Positions 54,925 to 64,000 of a stretch of DNA of 64,000 nt are shown here, one piece after another. The notes under the pieces are model-generated. The model was not told the origin of the DNA, did no database searches, and saw only the letters and a program-made list of their open reading frames with translations. The position numbers were made by a program, and so were the translations under genes. The stretch's first letter is position 1; every line of letters begins with the position of its first letter. Origin of the DNA: Gelidibacter gilvus (GTDB lineage Bacteria > Bacteroidota > Bacteroidia > Flavobacteriales > Flavobacteriaceae); contig NZ_SDDZ01000002.1 in the NCBI RefSeq assembly GCF_004115975.1, positions 556,361-620,360 on the forward strand, in the 5' to 3' direction.

Positions 54925-55088
54925 AACTTGCCCCTACCGAAAAGGAACGTTCGGGGTGGGTCCACAACTTGCCCGTACCGAAAAGGAACGTTCGGGGCGG
55001 GTCAACAACTTGCCCGTACCGAAAAGGAACGTTCGGGGCGGGTCCACAACTTGCCCGTACCGAAAAGGAACGTTCGGGGCGGGTCAAC
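54925..55088. repeat. Four tandem 41-bp REP-like repeats
   Basis: Copies start at 54925, 54966, 55007 and 55048, exactly 41 bases apart, same sequence and orientation as the two copies at 53962. Small reading frames across them are repeat translations. Confidence 0.93.
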
Positions 55089-55265
55089 CATCCTCAATTA
55101 TCAATCCTCCTTCCAAATTCCTAATTCCACGATCAACAATCCTCAATCCTCAATCAACAATCGACAATCCTGCTTCCTCATTCCTCCTTCCTCCTTCCTC
55201 ATTCCTCATTCCTAATCCCTAATCCCTAATCCCTAATCCCTCATTCCTAATTCCTTCCCTCCCAA
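55089..55265. repeat. G-poor, C/T-rich low-complexity tract with CCTAATC heptamers
   Basis: The plus strand is almost free of G. It contains TCAATCCTCAATCAACAATC, TCCTTCCTCCTTCCTC and four CCTAATC heptamers at 55211-55238. No gene. Confidence 0.8.
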
Positions 55266-55310
55266 CACTTTACCCGCCAATATACACAATAATTTAATAC
55301 AAAATACAGC

Positions 55311-55365
55311 GAGGTTATAGTATGGTTATAGCATGGTTATAACGTAGTTATAGCGTGCTTATACC
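55311..55365. repeat. Five 11-bp tandem repeats (iteron-like)
   Basis: Consecutive units GAGGTTATAGT, ATGGTTATAGC, ATGGTTATAAC, GTAGTTATAGC and GTGCTTATACC sit on one face of the helix. Their role is unknown; there is no replication gene nearby. Confidence 0.7.
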
Positions 55366-56659
55366 GACAATATAACGTGGAACATTAAACCAAGAGAGCG
55401 GTATCAATGCTATTAGATAATGGCAATTTCCATCAAAACAAGGTAAACCATCCTGAATTGACCTCAGGGTGTTAACCAATAACGCCTACTGACAATTAGG
55501 AACATACGTTCTGCAAACCTTTGGATTAACCAACATTCGTAGAATTCAAGCACTTCGCAATAAAAACAGCCAACTGATTCCCGATAATGAAAATTCAACT
55601 GCTTATACTATAAGAGTTTATAGAATTTTGCTTATTAATCTTTACAACGGAGATCCCCCTTAAGAATTTTATCATCCTCCTTTCTACAATCTGATCTGTC
55701 CTCAATTTAATTAAACCTAGGAAGGCGGCGGCGATCATTATTTTAAGAACGTGCTGAGCATTAATTCTTAGCACCCATGATGATTCTTAAGAAAGAAGAC
55801 AGCAAATAAGAACTGCTTTAACGCTACGACGACTGAGTCCTCCTCAAATTTACAACACACCTCATCATCTATAAACCCTCTCCCTGTAAGTCTATATTAA
55901 CGCAAGGTCATGGAATCTTCAAGGCCCTATGTCACCTTATAATGTAAGCGGATTTGATCATATCAATAAAAACCAGTCTGGACTTTAGAGGTGTTTAAAA
56001 TGGTTTTTAAGACGGGTGTGAGTATTTATTCAGAAGAAAGAACATAAAAATACAGATCAAGAATAATGACACGATTGATTAACATCTTTTTAGCAAGGAA
56101 CAAAACCGCCTAATCCGATACATTTTATAGGTCAATTCATTCAGCTCTTGCCCTTATTCATTTTGTTCAGTGATCAAAGAGTCATTTTTAAAATAATACC
56201 TAGTCAGTACATATGTTATGATCCAAGCAAACCTTTGCCATCGCTAAATCTGGAGTGGAATATGATGATACCTATAAAAGCAATCTGGTGACAAATTAAT
56301 CAATTGATACTTGTTTTTTACTACAGTGCTTTGTTAGGGCACCTTATTAAATTTTTAAACACAAACCTATTACGCGTGAAAAATGTTTCCTTCCCAATAG
56401 TTTCGTCCAAAGTATAGATCCCTTTTTAGTAAAAACAAAAAAATTAGCCGTATGTCTTATAAATTGACACTTACTATTTTTTTTTAGTAGATGTCATTTT
56501 AAAAAAATGGACCCTATTCCTTCTTTATCCTATAAAAGGAATGAAATTCAGTAAACTCTATATTGTAAAAGGTGTACTTTAACGAGAACAGACATATTTT
56601 AGTAAAAAAATCTACATTAAATTATATATTGCTTTCAAATTAAATAATAATATTCTTAA
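55366..56659. other. Gene-free stretch of 1.3 kb upstream of the T9SS protein
   Basis: No frame with coding character is seen on either strand. A hairpin-like GTGCTGAG...CTTAGCAC lies at about 55753-55776. The segment near the right end is extremely AT-rich and presumably carries the promoter of the T9SS gene. Confidence 0.45.
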
Positions 56660-59600
56660 ATGAATAAACTTAAAGAGCCATTTCTTTTATTCTTTTTTGT
56701 TTTAAGTACTTTAGCAATATTTGCTCAAAGGGAAGCTAATATTTGGTATTTTGGCCATGGTGCTGGCCTAGATTTTAATAGTGGAGCTCCAGTTGCATTG
56801 ACAGATGGACAAATATTTACTGATGAAGGTTGTGCAACAATATCTGATGGGTTCGGGAACTTATTATTTTATACCAATGGTATATTGGTGTGGAATAAAG
56901 ACCATAAAGTAATGTTTAACGGTACTGGATTATTAGGAAATGATAGCAGTACCCATTCGGCAATAATTGTTCCTAAACCCAATTCTCTAAATATCTATTA
57001 TATTTTTACGGTTGATTTTCAAGGTGCAGAACATGGATTAAATTATTCTGAGGTAAATATGGATTTGGATGGGGGTTTAGGAGGAATAACGTCAATTAAA
57101 AACATCCAATTATTTACTCCAGTTACAGAAAAGATAACCGCAATTAAAAACCCTAAGTCCAATAACTATTGGGTTGTAAGTCATAAGTTTGGTAATAATG
57201 AATTTATTTCATATGAAATATCTAGCACTGGAGTTAGCACTTCACCAATAATAAGTCCGGTAGGTTCATCGATTATTGATGTTATTAATTATTCTCATTA
57301 TGCTGCTGGAGCAATTAAAATTTCACCTTCTGGGGAGAAACTTGCCGTAGCTAGGGTAATGCAAGATATTCAGGTATTTGATTTTAATAGTGAGACGGGA
57401 ATTGTTTCTCAGGCTATAACCTTAAATGACGTTATAGAGGATTTTTATGGTATAGAGTTTTCTCCAAATGGAGAGCTTCTTTATGTAACTAAGAGTTATG
57501 GGGTATATCAATTTAATCTAAAAGCAGGAAGTGAACAAGATATAATTGCTTCTGAAATAAAAATAGCTGATTTAGAGTCTAGTTATGGTGCGTTACAATT
57601 GGCTACAGATGGCAAGATCTATGTTGCTATACTGGGAAGACCCTATCTAGATGCAATAAATAACCCAAATAATATTGGGTTAGAGTCTAATTATAAAACC
57701 GAGGCAATATATCTTGAAGAGAGAGATTCTAGGTATGGACTTCCTCCATTTATCCAATCTTATTTTTCTTTAGAAAAGGATATCGGTTATACCAACGTGT
57801 GCTATGGAGATGCCACAGAATTTTTTTTAAATGATGCAGTCAATTCAGTAGTTTGGGATTTTGGTGACCCAGCTTCAGGTAGTAATAATACTTCAACCGA
57901 TTTTGAGCCTACACATGTTTTTATTAATCCAGGAATGTATGAAATTAGTGTTACTGCAACTGTGGGTGGTAATACAGCAATAAAAACTACAACACTAACT
58001 ATTTACCAGCAGCCTATAGCCACAAAGCCTCACGATATTTTAATGTGTGATCTGTTAGGAGATATTACTTTTGATCTTAAAAGTCAGAGCGTTCATGTCT
58101 TAAATGGTTTAGATCCTGACATTTTTGGTGTAAACTACTATGAGGGAATGGCAAATTATACTAATGGAATTAAAATTGACCAGCCAGAAGCTTATACAAA
58201 TGCTTTAAGTTTTTATACTCAAGAAATTATTGCAGAAGTTTATAATAAACAAAACTCAGAGTGTACAGATGTTACAGAGTTTAATGTTGGTATTTTTAAA
58301 ACACCACAATTAGAAACTAATATTAACCTTTCAAGTTTAATACAGTGTGATGATTCTAAGTCAGGATCAGATTCAGATGGTATTACTGAATTTGATCTCA
58401 CAGTGCAAGAGCAATATCTATTATTAAACGGGGTAGCTTCAGAAGTGCATTATAATTATTTTACTGATGCAGCTATGTCTCTACCAATAGTTTCACCAAG
58501 TCGTTTTGTTAACACACAAACTCCACAAACTATTTATGTAGAAGGAGTAAGTTATGCTAATCAATGTAAAACAACAACATCGTTTATTATTGAAACTATA
58601 GAACTACCAAGCGTAACTCCAGTAGTAGAATTAAAACAATGTGATGAAGATTTAGATGGGTTTTTCAGTGCATTCAATTTAAATGAAGTCATAAATAAAA
58701 TAACATCAAATGCAGCTAATGAAATAGTTGCTTTTTATGAATCTGAAGCAGATGCTGAAAACAATAATAACCCTATTATAAATTCTACAACATATTCTAA
58801 TCAAACTCCAAGTTCAGATATTGTTTGGGCAAGAGTGGAAAATAATAATGGGTGTTTTAGAACTTCGCGAGTTAATTTAATAGTAACTACAACTCAAATT
58901 CCAAATACATTTATAAGAGAATTTTATGTGTGTGATGGTGATACAGATGGTGTTTCACAATTTGATTTTAGTAGTGTAAATAATGAAATTGAAGGAATGT
59001 TTCCAATAGGACAACAAGTGAGTATCAATTATTATAGAAATGAAGCTAATGCCTTAGCAGAAGAGAATAAGATTGATGATATTTCAAATTACAGTAATGT
59101 AGGTTACCCTAATACGCAACAAATTTATGTAAGAGTAGATAGTAAGGTAGATAATGATTGCTTAGGGTTAGGAGCACATATTAATTTATATGTAGAATCA
59201 CAACCAATAGCTCACCCAGTAACCATAGAAAGACAATGTGATGATAACCGAGACGGGGAATTCCCTTTTGATGTATCTTTAGTAGAATCAACTTTACTTA
59301 ATGGACAATCTTTATCAAATGTTACAGTAACTTATAATGATGAGAATAATAACCTACTACCAAGTCCATTACCAAACCCATTTTTAACAACATCCCAAAC
59401 AATAACTATTAGGGTGACTAATAATAATGTTGTTGACGGTAGTTGTTATGCTGAAACTTTATTAGAGTTTATTGTAGATGCGCAACCAATTGCTAACCCT
59501 GTAGCTAATCAATTTTCTTGTGATGATGGCATAGATGATGCAGATGGATTGCATGAGTTTGACACCACATTAATAGAAAGTACAATATTGAATGGTCAAA

Positions 59601-60499
59601 CAGGTATGGTAATACATTATTATGACAGTATAGGAACAGAACTATCAAGCCCATTACCCAATCCATTCAATTCTACAACCCAAACTATTAGCGTGGAAGT
59701 TGTAAACCCAGAAAACCCAGCGTGTACAGATACCACAGAAATTGATTTTATAGTAAACCCACTACCAGAGTTCTCAATAGAACCACTGCAAATAATTTGT
59801 TCTTCCGATCCCACATTTACAGTGCTCTTAGATCCACAAGAGAGTGATATATCAGAAGTATATAGATATGAATGGTTATCGGAAGATGGATCATTGCTTT
59901 CTATTGAACCAACGTTAACGGTATCTACTCCAGGATTATATTCAATTACATTAACTAAAACAAATGGTACAGCCTGTTCCAGAACTAGAAATGTTTTTGT
60001 TAATGCTTCAGAATTAGCAACCATTACAATAGATGATATTACAATTGTTGATGTATCAAATAACAATACAATTACTATTGATAAAAAGAATTTGGGACAG
60101 GGTGATTATGAGTTTGCTTTAGATTATGAGTTTTCACTGTATCAAGACGAACCTTCATTTAGTAATGTAAGTTCTGGAGAACACACAATATATGTTAGAG
60201 ATAAAAAGGGTTGTGGTACAAGTTCTATTGATATTTCAGTTATAGGGTTTCCAAAATATTTTACGCCAAATGGAGACGGTATTCATGATTATTGGCAAAT
60301 AGATGGTGCTAATAGTCAGGTTCAAGCTAAAATTTTTATTTATGACCGCTATGGTAAATTATTAAAACAGCTAAGTCCTAGTTCAAAAGGGTGGGACGGA
60401 ACTTTTAATGGTAAAATGTTACCAACTGATGATTATTGGTTTAAAGTATTGTTGGATGATGGTAGAGAGTTTATGAATCACTTTACTTTAAAAAGGTGA
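56660..60499 (+). CDS. Large secreted surface protein with T9SS type B sorting domain
   Basis: A 1279-residue protein. The signal peptide is EPFLLFFFVLSTLAIFAQ. Residues about 25-370 resemble a beta-propeller (NIWYFGHGAGLDFN at the start). A PKD domain follows at about 385-450 (VVWDFGDPASG, ISVTATVGG). Several Cys- and Asp-containing repeats start with QCDDxxDG (for example ERQCDDNRDGEFPFD), giving an elongated stalk. The C-terminus is a type B T9SS / gliding-associated sorting domain: YFTPNGDGIHDYWQI, IYDRYGKLLKQL and GWDGTFNGKMLPTDDYWF. It is exported by the type IX system and displayed or released at the surface, probably as an adhesin. Confidence 0.93.
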   Translation: MNKLKEPFLLFFFVLSTLAIFAQREANIWYFGHGAGLDFNSGAPVALTDGQIFTDEGCATISDGFGNLLFYTNGILVWNKDHKVMFNGTGLLGNDSSTHSAIIVPKPNSLNIYYIFTVDFQGAEHGLNYSEVNMDLDGGLGGITSIKNIQLFTPVTEKITAIKNPKSNNYWVVSHKFGNNEFISYEISSTGVSTSPIISPVGSSIIDVINYSHYAAGAIKISPSGEKLAVARVMQDIQVFDFNSETGIVSQAITLNDVIEDFYGIEFSPNGELLYVTKSYGVYQFNLKAGSEQDIIASEIKIADLESSYGALQLATDGKIYVAILGRPYLDAINNPNNIGLESNYKTEAIYLEERDSRYGLPPFIQSYFSLEKDIGYTNVCYGDATEFFLNDAVNSVVWDFGDPASGSNNTSTDFEPTHVFINPGMYEISVTATVGGNTAIKTTTLTIYQQPIATKPHDILMCDLLGDITFDLKSQSVHVLNGLDPDIFGVNYYEGMANYTNGIKIDQPEAYTNALSFYTQEIIAEVYNKQNSECTDVTEFNVGIFKTPQLETNINLSSLIQCDDSKSGSDSDGITEFDLTVQEQYLLLNGVASEVHYNYFTDAAMSLPIVSPSRFVNTQTPQTIYVEGVSYANQCKTTTSFIIETIELPSVTPVVELKQCDEDLDGFFSAFNLNEVINKITSNAANEIVAFYESEADAENNNNPIINSTTYSNQTPSSDIVWARVENNNGCFRTSRVNLIVTTTQIPNTFIREFYVCDGDTDGVSQFDFSSVNNEIEGMFPIGQQVSINYYRNEANALAEENKIDDISNYSNVGYPNTQQIYVRVDSKVDNDCLGLGAHINLYVESQPIAHPVTIERQCDDNRDGEFPFDVSLVESTLLNGQSLSNVTVTYNDENNNLLPSPLPNPFLTTSQTITIRVTNNNVVDGSCYAETLLEFIVDAQPIANPVANQFSCDDGIDDADGLHEFDTTLIESTILNGQTGMVIHYYDSIGTELSSPLPNPFNSTTQTISVEVVNPENPACTDTTEIDFIVNPLPEFSIEPLQIICSSDPTFTVLLDPQESDISEVYRYEWLSEDGSLLSIEPTLTVSTPGLYSITLTKTNGTACSRTRNVFVNASELATITIDDITIVDVSNNNTITIDKKNLGQGDYEFALDYEFSLYQDEPSFSNVSSGEHTIYVRDKKGCGTSSIDISVIGFPKYFTPNGDGIHDYWQIDGANSQVQAKIFIYDRYGKLLKQLSPSSKGWDGTFNGKMLPTDDYWFKVLLDDGREFMNHFTLKR

Positions 60500-61097
60500 T
60501 TTCATAGAAAACTGTTAAATTACAAACACTTATCTATTGATGATAATCAACATAAAAGCTGCCTGAGAAGGCCGTCCAAATTGGCGTAGTCTATTTTTTT
60601 TTCTTTTTCAAAAGTTTTGATATGCATTGCGCAGGGTCATTCTCACGCAACAGTTGCGACTTTCTCTTGAATCTCACTAGTTGTATAGCGACGGTTAGCC
60701 ATAATAGGTTAAGAATACATTTAGTTTATTTATCGACTATAACCGTTAGGGCAATTATAGACCGTTAATTTTTGCAATAATCGTTGAATATAGGAAGATT
60801 TAAAAAAAAAGGGCAATTCCTTGCTTACAATGGCGTATTTAAAACTAAAATGATTGAGCTTTTTGGTTTTTTTAAATGGAGTTTGGAAATCATAGTAGAT
60901 ATTTAGCCAAAATACTCTCTTTTCCAGAAGTTTCATACTTTAATCATGTCAATAAGATATGTCACTTATTATATCTGTTTTGTACGATTTCTAATCTACA
61001 TTTATTAGATTATATATGGTCACAGAATATTTTATGATCCAAGGTTCCAAAAACTTTTATTTTTTGATTAACTTTCATTAAAATTTAAATCACCATC
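60500..61097. other. Gene-free stretch containing the right copy of the long direct repeat
   Basis: About 600 bases after the T9SS gene. A near-palindrome CACGCAACAGTTGCGAC lies at about 60642-60658, and the long repeat copy lies at 60713-60855. A 68-codon minus-strand frame overlaps the repeat and is not supported as a gene. Confidence 0.5.
60713..60855. repeat. Long direct repeat, right copy
   Basis: Counterpart of 53311-53460, same orientation. The identical core is at 60738-60764. Divergence outside the core suggests an old duplication. Confidence 0.75.
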
Positions 61098-61316
61098 ATG
61101 AAAAAAGAAGATAAAACAACGCCAATGCTCGATCCTAAAATTAAAGACGAGCAGAATATTAAGAGACAAGACCATTCGGATTCGCAAAGTTCAAAAAAAG
61201 ATGCCTCTAAAAAACCAACCAAGGATGATCCTAAAAAAGTGCCGGAATCTAATGATCCAGCTGGGTATGGAGAATCTGGGAATATAAAGAAATCACCCTT
61301 TAAGAAAAAGGATTAA
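61098..61316 (+). CDS. Small Lys/Asp-rich hydrophilic protein, 72 aa
   Basis: The product starts MKKEDKTTPMLDPKIKDEQN and ends AGYGESGNIKKSPFKKKD. It is dominated by Lys, Asp and Ser, with no hydrophobic core, so it is probably disordered. It has an ATG start after an AT-rich leader. I do not recognise a family; short disordered proteins like this in Bacteroidetes are sometimes stress-related, which is only a guess. It stands just left of the right att-like repeat. Confidence 0.5.
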   Translation: MKKEDKTTPMLDPKIKDEQNIKRQDHSDSQSSKKDASKKPTKDDPKKVPESNDPAGYGESGNIKKSPFKKKD

Positions 61317-61380
61317 TTGGAAGGCATCAAAGTCTATCACAGTTTTTAGAAAGAGAGGGTTAAAACATCAAGTTATTTGC

Positions 61381-61447
61381 CGATGCAGTATTTTAAATTG
61401 CAGGGTTTACAAGGGTTCACAGATGATGTGGGGTACAAATGGAGTAC
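61381..61447. repeat. Attachment-site-like direct repeat, right copy
   Basis: Matches 32869-32935 without gaps. This copy ends with GTACAAATGGAGTAC, which has a GTAC at each end, the sort of paired arm seen at tyrosine-recombinase core sites. No integrase is visible within the window. Confidence 0.55.
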
Positions 61448-61646
61448 AAAAAGTGTTATATTAATTCAATCAAAAGACAACAATAGAAAATTGGAATATA
61501 AATTCATTGATTTAAAACTAAAATTTCTAAGATTGAGAGTTAGAAAACCTTTTATTTCTTAACTATAACTGTTAAAGATAATACTCTTGCTCCGATTAAC
61601 ATTAAATAACGAAAAAAAATACAATCAGTCCCAGCAGACTTAATTC

Positions 61647-61784
61647 ATGCTTTGGGCTTCTGATGAAATGTCACATACCAGAACTGAAGTTTTAAAATTG
61701 GCAAGCGCAATTGGTTAGAAAGTCAAAGTTGGGGTTGTGTCAAAGAGAGAATACAGTTTACACTTTCAATGCAGCTTCAAATAA
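61647..61784 (+). pseudogene. Short frame with an internal TAG
   Basis: From the ATG, MLWASDEMSHTRTEVLKLAS is followed by a TAG and then KVKVGVVSKREYSLHF in the same frame up to a TAA. The smooth reading on both sides of the stop suggests a decayed small gene; chance is also possible. Family unknown. Confidence 0.2.
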
Positions 61785-61794
61785 AAGATAAGTA

Positions 61795-62898
61795 CTAATT
61801 AATTTTTAGATTCATTGCAATATCTCGTTTAAGTTTAGAAAATGGTTCATTGCTCACAACTACTTCAAAAGGCTCTTTTCCAAATAAATCCATTTTTATT
61901 GACAATTCACTTTTACCAGTTAATCGAGATATTTCTTTTATTTTTGAATCTGGGTAATTAATTTTCAATTGAATGAGTTTTAACACCTTATCCTTATGAA
62001 AAACAAAACGTCCATTTATTTTGAATATCTTTAAGTATTCATTAATAAGAGCTTCGTTTTTATATATTTTTTGTTTGAGAATAAAATCTGAATCAGAGCT
62101 GATGTCCTTTAAATTTTTTGAATAAAATATTTCAAACATAAAATCATTAGTTAATGAAAAATCCTGTGAAGTTGGAATTATATATTTCAAATCATCATTT
62201 ATACTAAAATCGATTGCTTTTTTAAATTTGGAATTACAAGAATAACAAGATGGCACTAAATTATATAAACAAAGTGATAGGTATGGGTATTTAGATTGTG
62301 GCAATACATGGTCTAATGTAAAATGGTTATGAGTATTCTTGAAATCAAATTTTAAAATTCGTTTTTTAATTTTTAGAGGTATTTTTAAATCTAAAACATT
62401 TTTTATTCTACCTTGTTTCCTTTCCTCAATAATTTTTTCAGCAGTTTTGTCGGCGATCCCATTAATTATTTTAATTTCTCCTATACTAGCTGAATTAACG
62501 AAATCAATTTCATCTTTGTAATCAGAAATATCTTTAAAAGAATTAATAAAATCTATATTACAATAAAAACAACTTGAAATTTTAATATTGGTTTGATGCA
62601 TATAAAAAGTAGAAATGTAGGGCTGATTTTCCTTATAGTTAAACTTCTTCTTGAAGTTTCTCCTTCTTAAAAAACTTAAACTCATAAGATAGGCATCAAT
62701 ACTTTTTGAAAGTTGAATAAGCTCCGTGAAAGAAGAGATTATAAGTCTATCGAAATTCAATGGCGTACCAAGAAATTGAATCTTATTAAGATGCCCATTT
62801 ATATAGTTAACATTTATATCTTTCTTTAGAGAATTTAAATAACTGTTCTCAAAAGTTTCTTTTTCCTTTTTGTTTCTTGGGTAAGGAATTTTAATCAT
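61795..62898 (-). CDS. HNH endonuclease with helix-hairpin-helix insert (Septu PtuB-like)
   Basis: A 367-residue protein. The zinc-binding pair CFYC (about residue 108) is followed by a helix-hairpin-helix segment (IKIINGIADKTAEKIIEERK, about 146-166). Then comes the HNH core HFTLDHVLPQSKYP (about 199-212) and a second CYSC (about 224) that closes the zinc site. The C-terminal 130 residues are helical. Its start overlaps the stop of the upstream ATPase gene by 8 bases, so the two act together. ATPase plus HNH pairs define Septu (PtuA/PtuB) and related retron-associated defence. The HhH insert in the HNH domain is unusual to me. Confidence 0.75.
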   Translation of the reverse strand: MIKIPYPRNKKEKETFENSYLNSLKKDINVNYINGHLNKIQFLGTPLNFDRLIISSFTELIQLSKSIDAYLMSLSFLRRRNFKKKFNYKENQPYISTFYMHQTNIKISSCFYCNIDFINSFKDISDYKDEIDFVNSASIGEIKIINGIADKTAEKIIEERKQGRIKNVLDLKIPLKIKKRILKFDFKNTHNHFTLDHVLPQSKYPYLSLCLYNLVPSCYSCNSKFKKAIDFSINDDLKYIIPTSQDFSLTNDFMFEIFYSKNLKDISSDSDFILKQKIYKNEALINEYLKIFKINGRFVFHKDKVLKLIQLKINYPDSKIKEISRLTGKSELSIKMDLFGKEPFEVVVSNEPFSKLKRDIAMNLKIN

Positions 62899-63873
62899 TA
62901 TTTCTTCTTAATTGCATTAGTTCTTTTTCCAATTTGGCTATTCTACTTTGCCTGTAACTTTTTCCTAATAGATTATTCTCTATAAATTCAATATGATTCT
63001 CTAAAATCCCTTTTATAACATCATCTCCTACACTATCAATAATAAAATGAAACTTCTCCCTTTTCGATAAATATTCTTCATTTAAATACTTAATTGATTT
63101 TTCAGATTTACCATCTACTACTTCATAATAGAAATTTACTATTTCTTTAATCTTATCAGAAGCAAATTCACCTATCGTAGAATCCATAAAAAAACTATTA
63201 GATAATAAATCATGGATGTTAGCACCAAAAGTATTTTCGTTTTCTAAACTTGATTTTACCGCATTTCCTTCATTATCTTTCTCTAAAAAGACGACATTTT
63301 GTTTGGGTAAATCTGACAACACAAAAGGACTATGCGTCGTTATCAATAATTGTACTTTTCTTTTGGTAAATAGCTTTTCAATGAATTCTATTGCTTCTTT
63401 GAAATACCTTCTTTGCCATTCAGGATGAAAAGTTATTTCGCCTTCATCAATAAATAAAATTATTCTCTCACTAATAGTAGCCCCATCAATAGTTTCTCTT
63501 AAATCGATATCTTGTTTAGCCCATAAAAGACGAGAAAAGAAGTTTACTAAATTCTGTTGCCCTGAACTCATCTTATGATAAAATTCATAATGGAAATTTA
63601 ACCTATGATTTGTTAGTTTGTTGGTAAGGTCTATAATTTTAATAATTAGTTCTTTTTTAATAGTATCATCAATTGATATTTTTAAAAAACTAAAAAGAGA
63701 AAATACCTCATATTCTCTTTCGCTAAAATCGAGGAAGTCATAATTTTGAATCTTTTCTGTTACAACCTCCCATTCAGAATGTTCAATTATTTTATCTAAA
63801 CACTCACTTATGGTATTTATCCTGTCAATTAAAAATGGATCGCTTAACTTTATTTCATTGTTATATATAAATT
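62891..63873 (-). pseudogene. 5'-truncated AAA/ABC-type ATPase (Septu PtuA-like), cut by an IS3 element
   Basis: The frame is open from the IS end (about 63873) to 62891, but the first ATG is at 63571, so the N-terminal half with Walker A is missing. The remaining 327 codons include SDPFLIDRINTISECLDKII, the ABC-type signature MSSGQQN, Walker B RIILFIDEGEITFHPEWQRR (in part) and the H-loop ITTHSPFVLSDL. A TAG supplied by the IS end stops the frame upstream. The rest of the gene may lie beyond the IS, outside the window. It is probably inactive. Confidence 0.75.
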
Positions 63874-64000
63874 TGGACTACCTAATAAAAATGGGACTAA
63901 TTTTTTAGGCCGCATTTTTGATAATGTGTTTTAATTTAAGTTCCATTTCAAGTGGTGTTAAATAATCCAAGCTTGAATGGATTCTTTTTGTATTATACCA
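63874..64000 (-). mobile_element. IS3-family insertion sequence, right end (cut by window edge)
   Basis: The element begins with TGGACTACCTAATAAAAATG and contains the end of a transposase gene. It sits inside the ATPase gene. Its other end and any target duplication are outside the window. Confidence 0.8.
63905..64000 (-). CDS. IS3-family transposase OrfB, C-terminal fragment
   Basis: The last 31 residues are visible: WYNTKRIHSSLDYLTPLEME and then LKLKHIIKNAA. The YN..R.H.SL.YLTP.E pattern is the C-terminal end of the DDE integrase core of IS3/IS150-type transposases. The remainder lies right of the window. It is transcribed towards the truncated ATPase gene. Confidence 0.9.
   Translation of the reverse strand, partial: WYNTKRIHSSLDYLTPLEMELKLKHIIKNAA

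Larger units (their letters stand above)
61317..61794. other. Gene-poor stretch around the right att-like repeat
   Basis: Holds the att-like repeat at 61381-61447 and a decayed frame at 61647-61784. No intact gene is supported. Confidence 0.45.

Noticed and set aside
54865..55222. Two plus-strand frames of 88 and 116 codons
   Set aside because: They are translations of the four 41-bp repeats and the C/T-rich tract.
60730..60936. 68-codon minus-strand frame
   Set aside because: It overlaps the long direct repeat, and the corresponding region of the other copy does not keep the frame.
61377..61562. 61-codon plus-strand frame over the att-like repeat
   Set aside because: The left repeat copy does not encode a matching peptide and the sequence shows no family features.
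1..64000. tRNA or rRNA genes as integration targets
   Set aside because: I looked for cloverleaf-like sequences near the island ends and saw none; a covariance search would be decisive.

Overview
The window looks like a chromosomal piece of a Flavobacteriaceae-type Bacteroidetes. Evidence: AT-rich DNA, a type B T9SS C-terminal sorting domain, a TonB-dependent receptor, lipoproteins with an LxxC box, a TAnnTTTG-type -7 element, few clear Shine-Dalgarno sites, REP/RAYT elements and a LytTR response regulator. I cannot name a species.

Left part (1 to about 32.5 kb) is mostly ordinary metabolic and housekeeping content: a cut-off DeoR regulator, an ABC transporter whose permease is fused to an M1 aminopeptidase, an IRG-like GTPase, an aldo/keto reductase with a D-aminoacylase-like amidohydrolase, a GMC oxidoreductase, a large lipoprotein, a GH29 fucosidase, a flippase, a WYL regulator, biotin synthase, a TonB receptor divergent from a MocR-like regulator that has lost its PLP lysine, a K+ channel with two RCK modules, a patatin, a first RAYT transposase, a serine hydrolase and an FKBP lipoprotein.

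The right part (about 32.6 to 64 kb) is an accessory, defence-rich region. Two ungapped 67-bp direct repeats (32869 and 61381, about 73% identical, 15 bp identical at one end) bracket 28.5 kb and may be attachment sites. Inside lie an orphan HigA/DUF6922-type antitoxin; a prokaryotic viperin fused to an N-terminal CMP-kinase-like domain, with an ATGA-overlapping 97-aa gene; two tiny protein genes; a divergent LytTR two-component system; a 1-kb hierarchical REP array; a degenerate nucleotidyltransferase/HEPN-like protein; and a type I restriction-modification operon (hsdM - RAYT - hsdS - DUF262/DUF1524 - hsdR). A second RAYT is translationally coupled to hsdS there. Further right are a 249-aa protein between 41-bp repeat arrays, a candidate structured RNA, a large T9SS surface protein and, at the right edge, a Septu-like ATPase/HNH pair whose ATPase is cut by an IS3-family element.

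The most interesting unit is the viperin cassette at 34.0 to 38.3 kb. A 51-bp element with one mismatch occurs both between the viperin and the two-component genes and again upstream of the two tiny genes, suggesting one regulator controls both transcription units. The second theme is the two RAYT genes: each carries, inside its own reading frame, a perfect REP palindrome and a tandem-repeat expansion at the same place in the protein.
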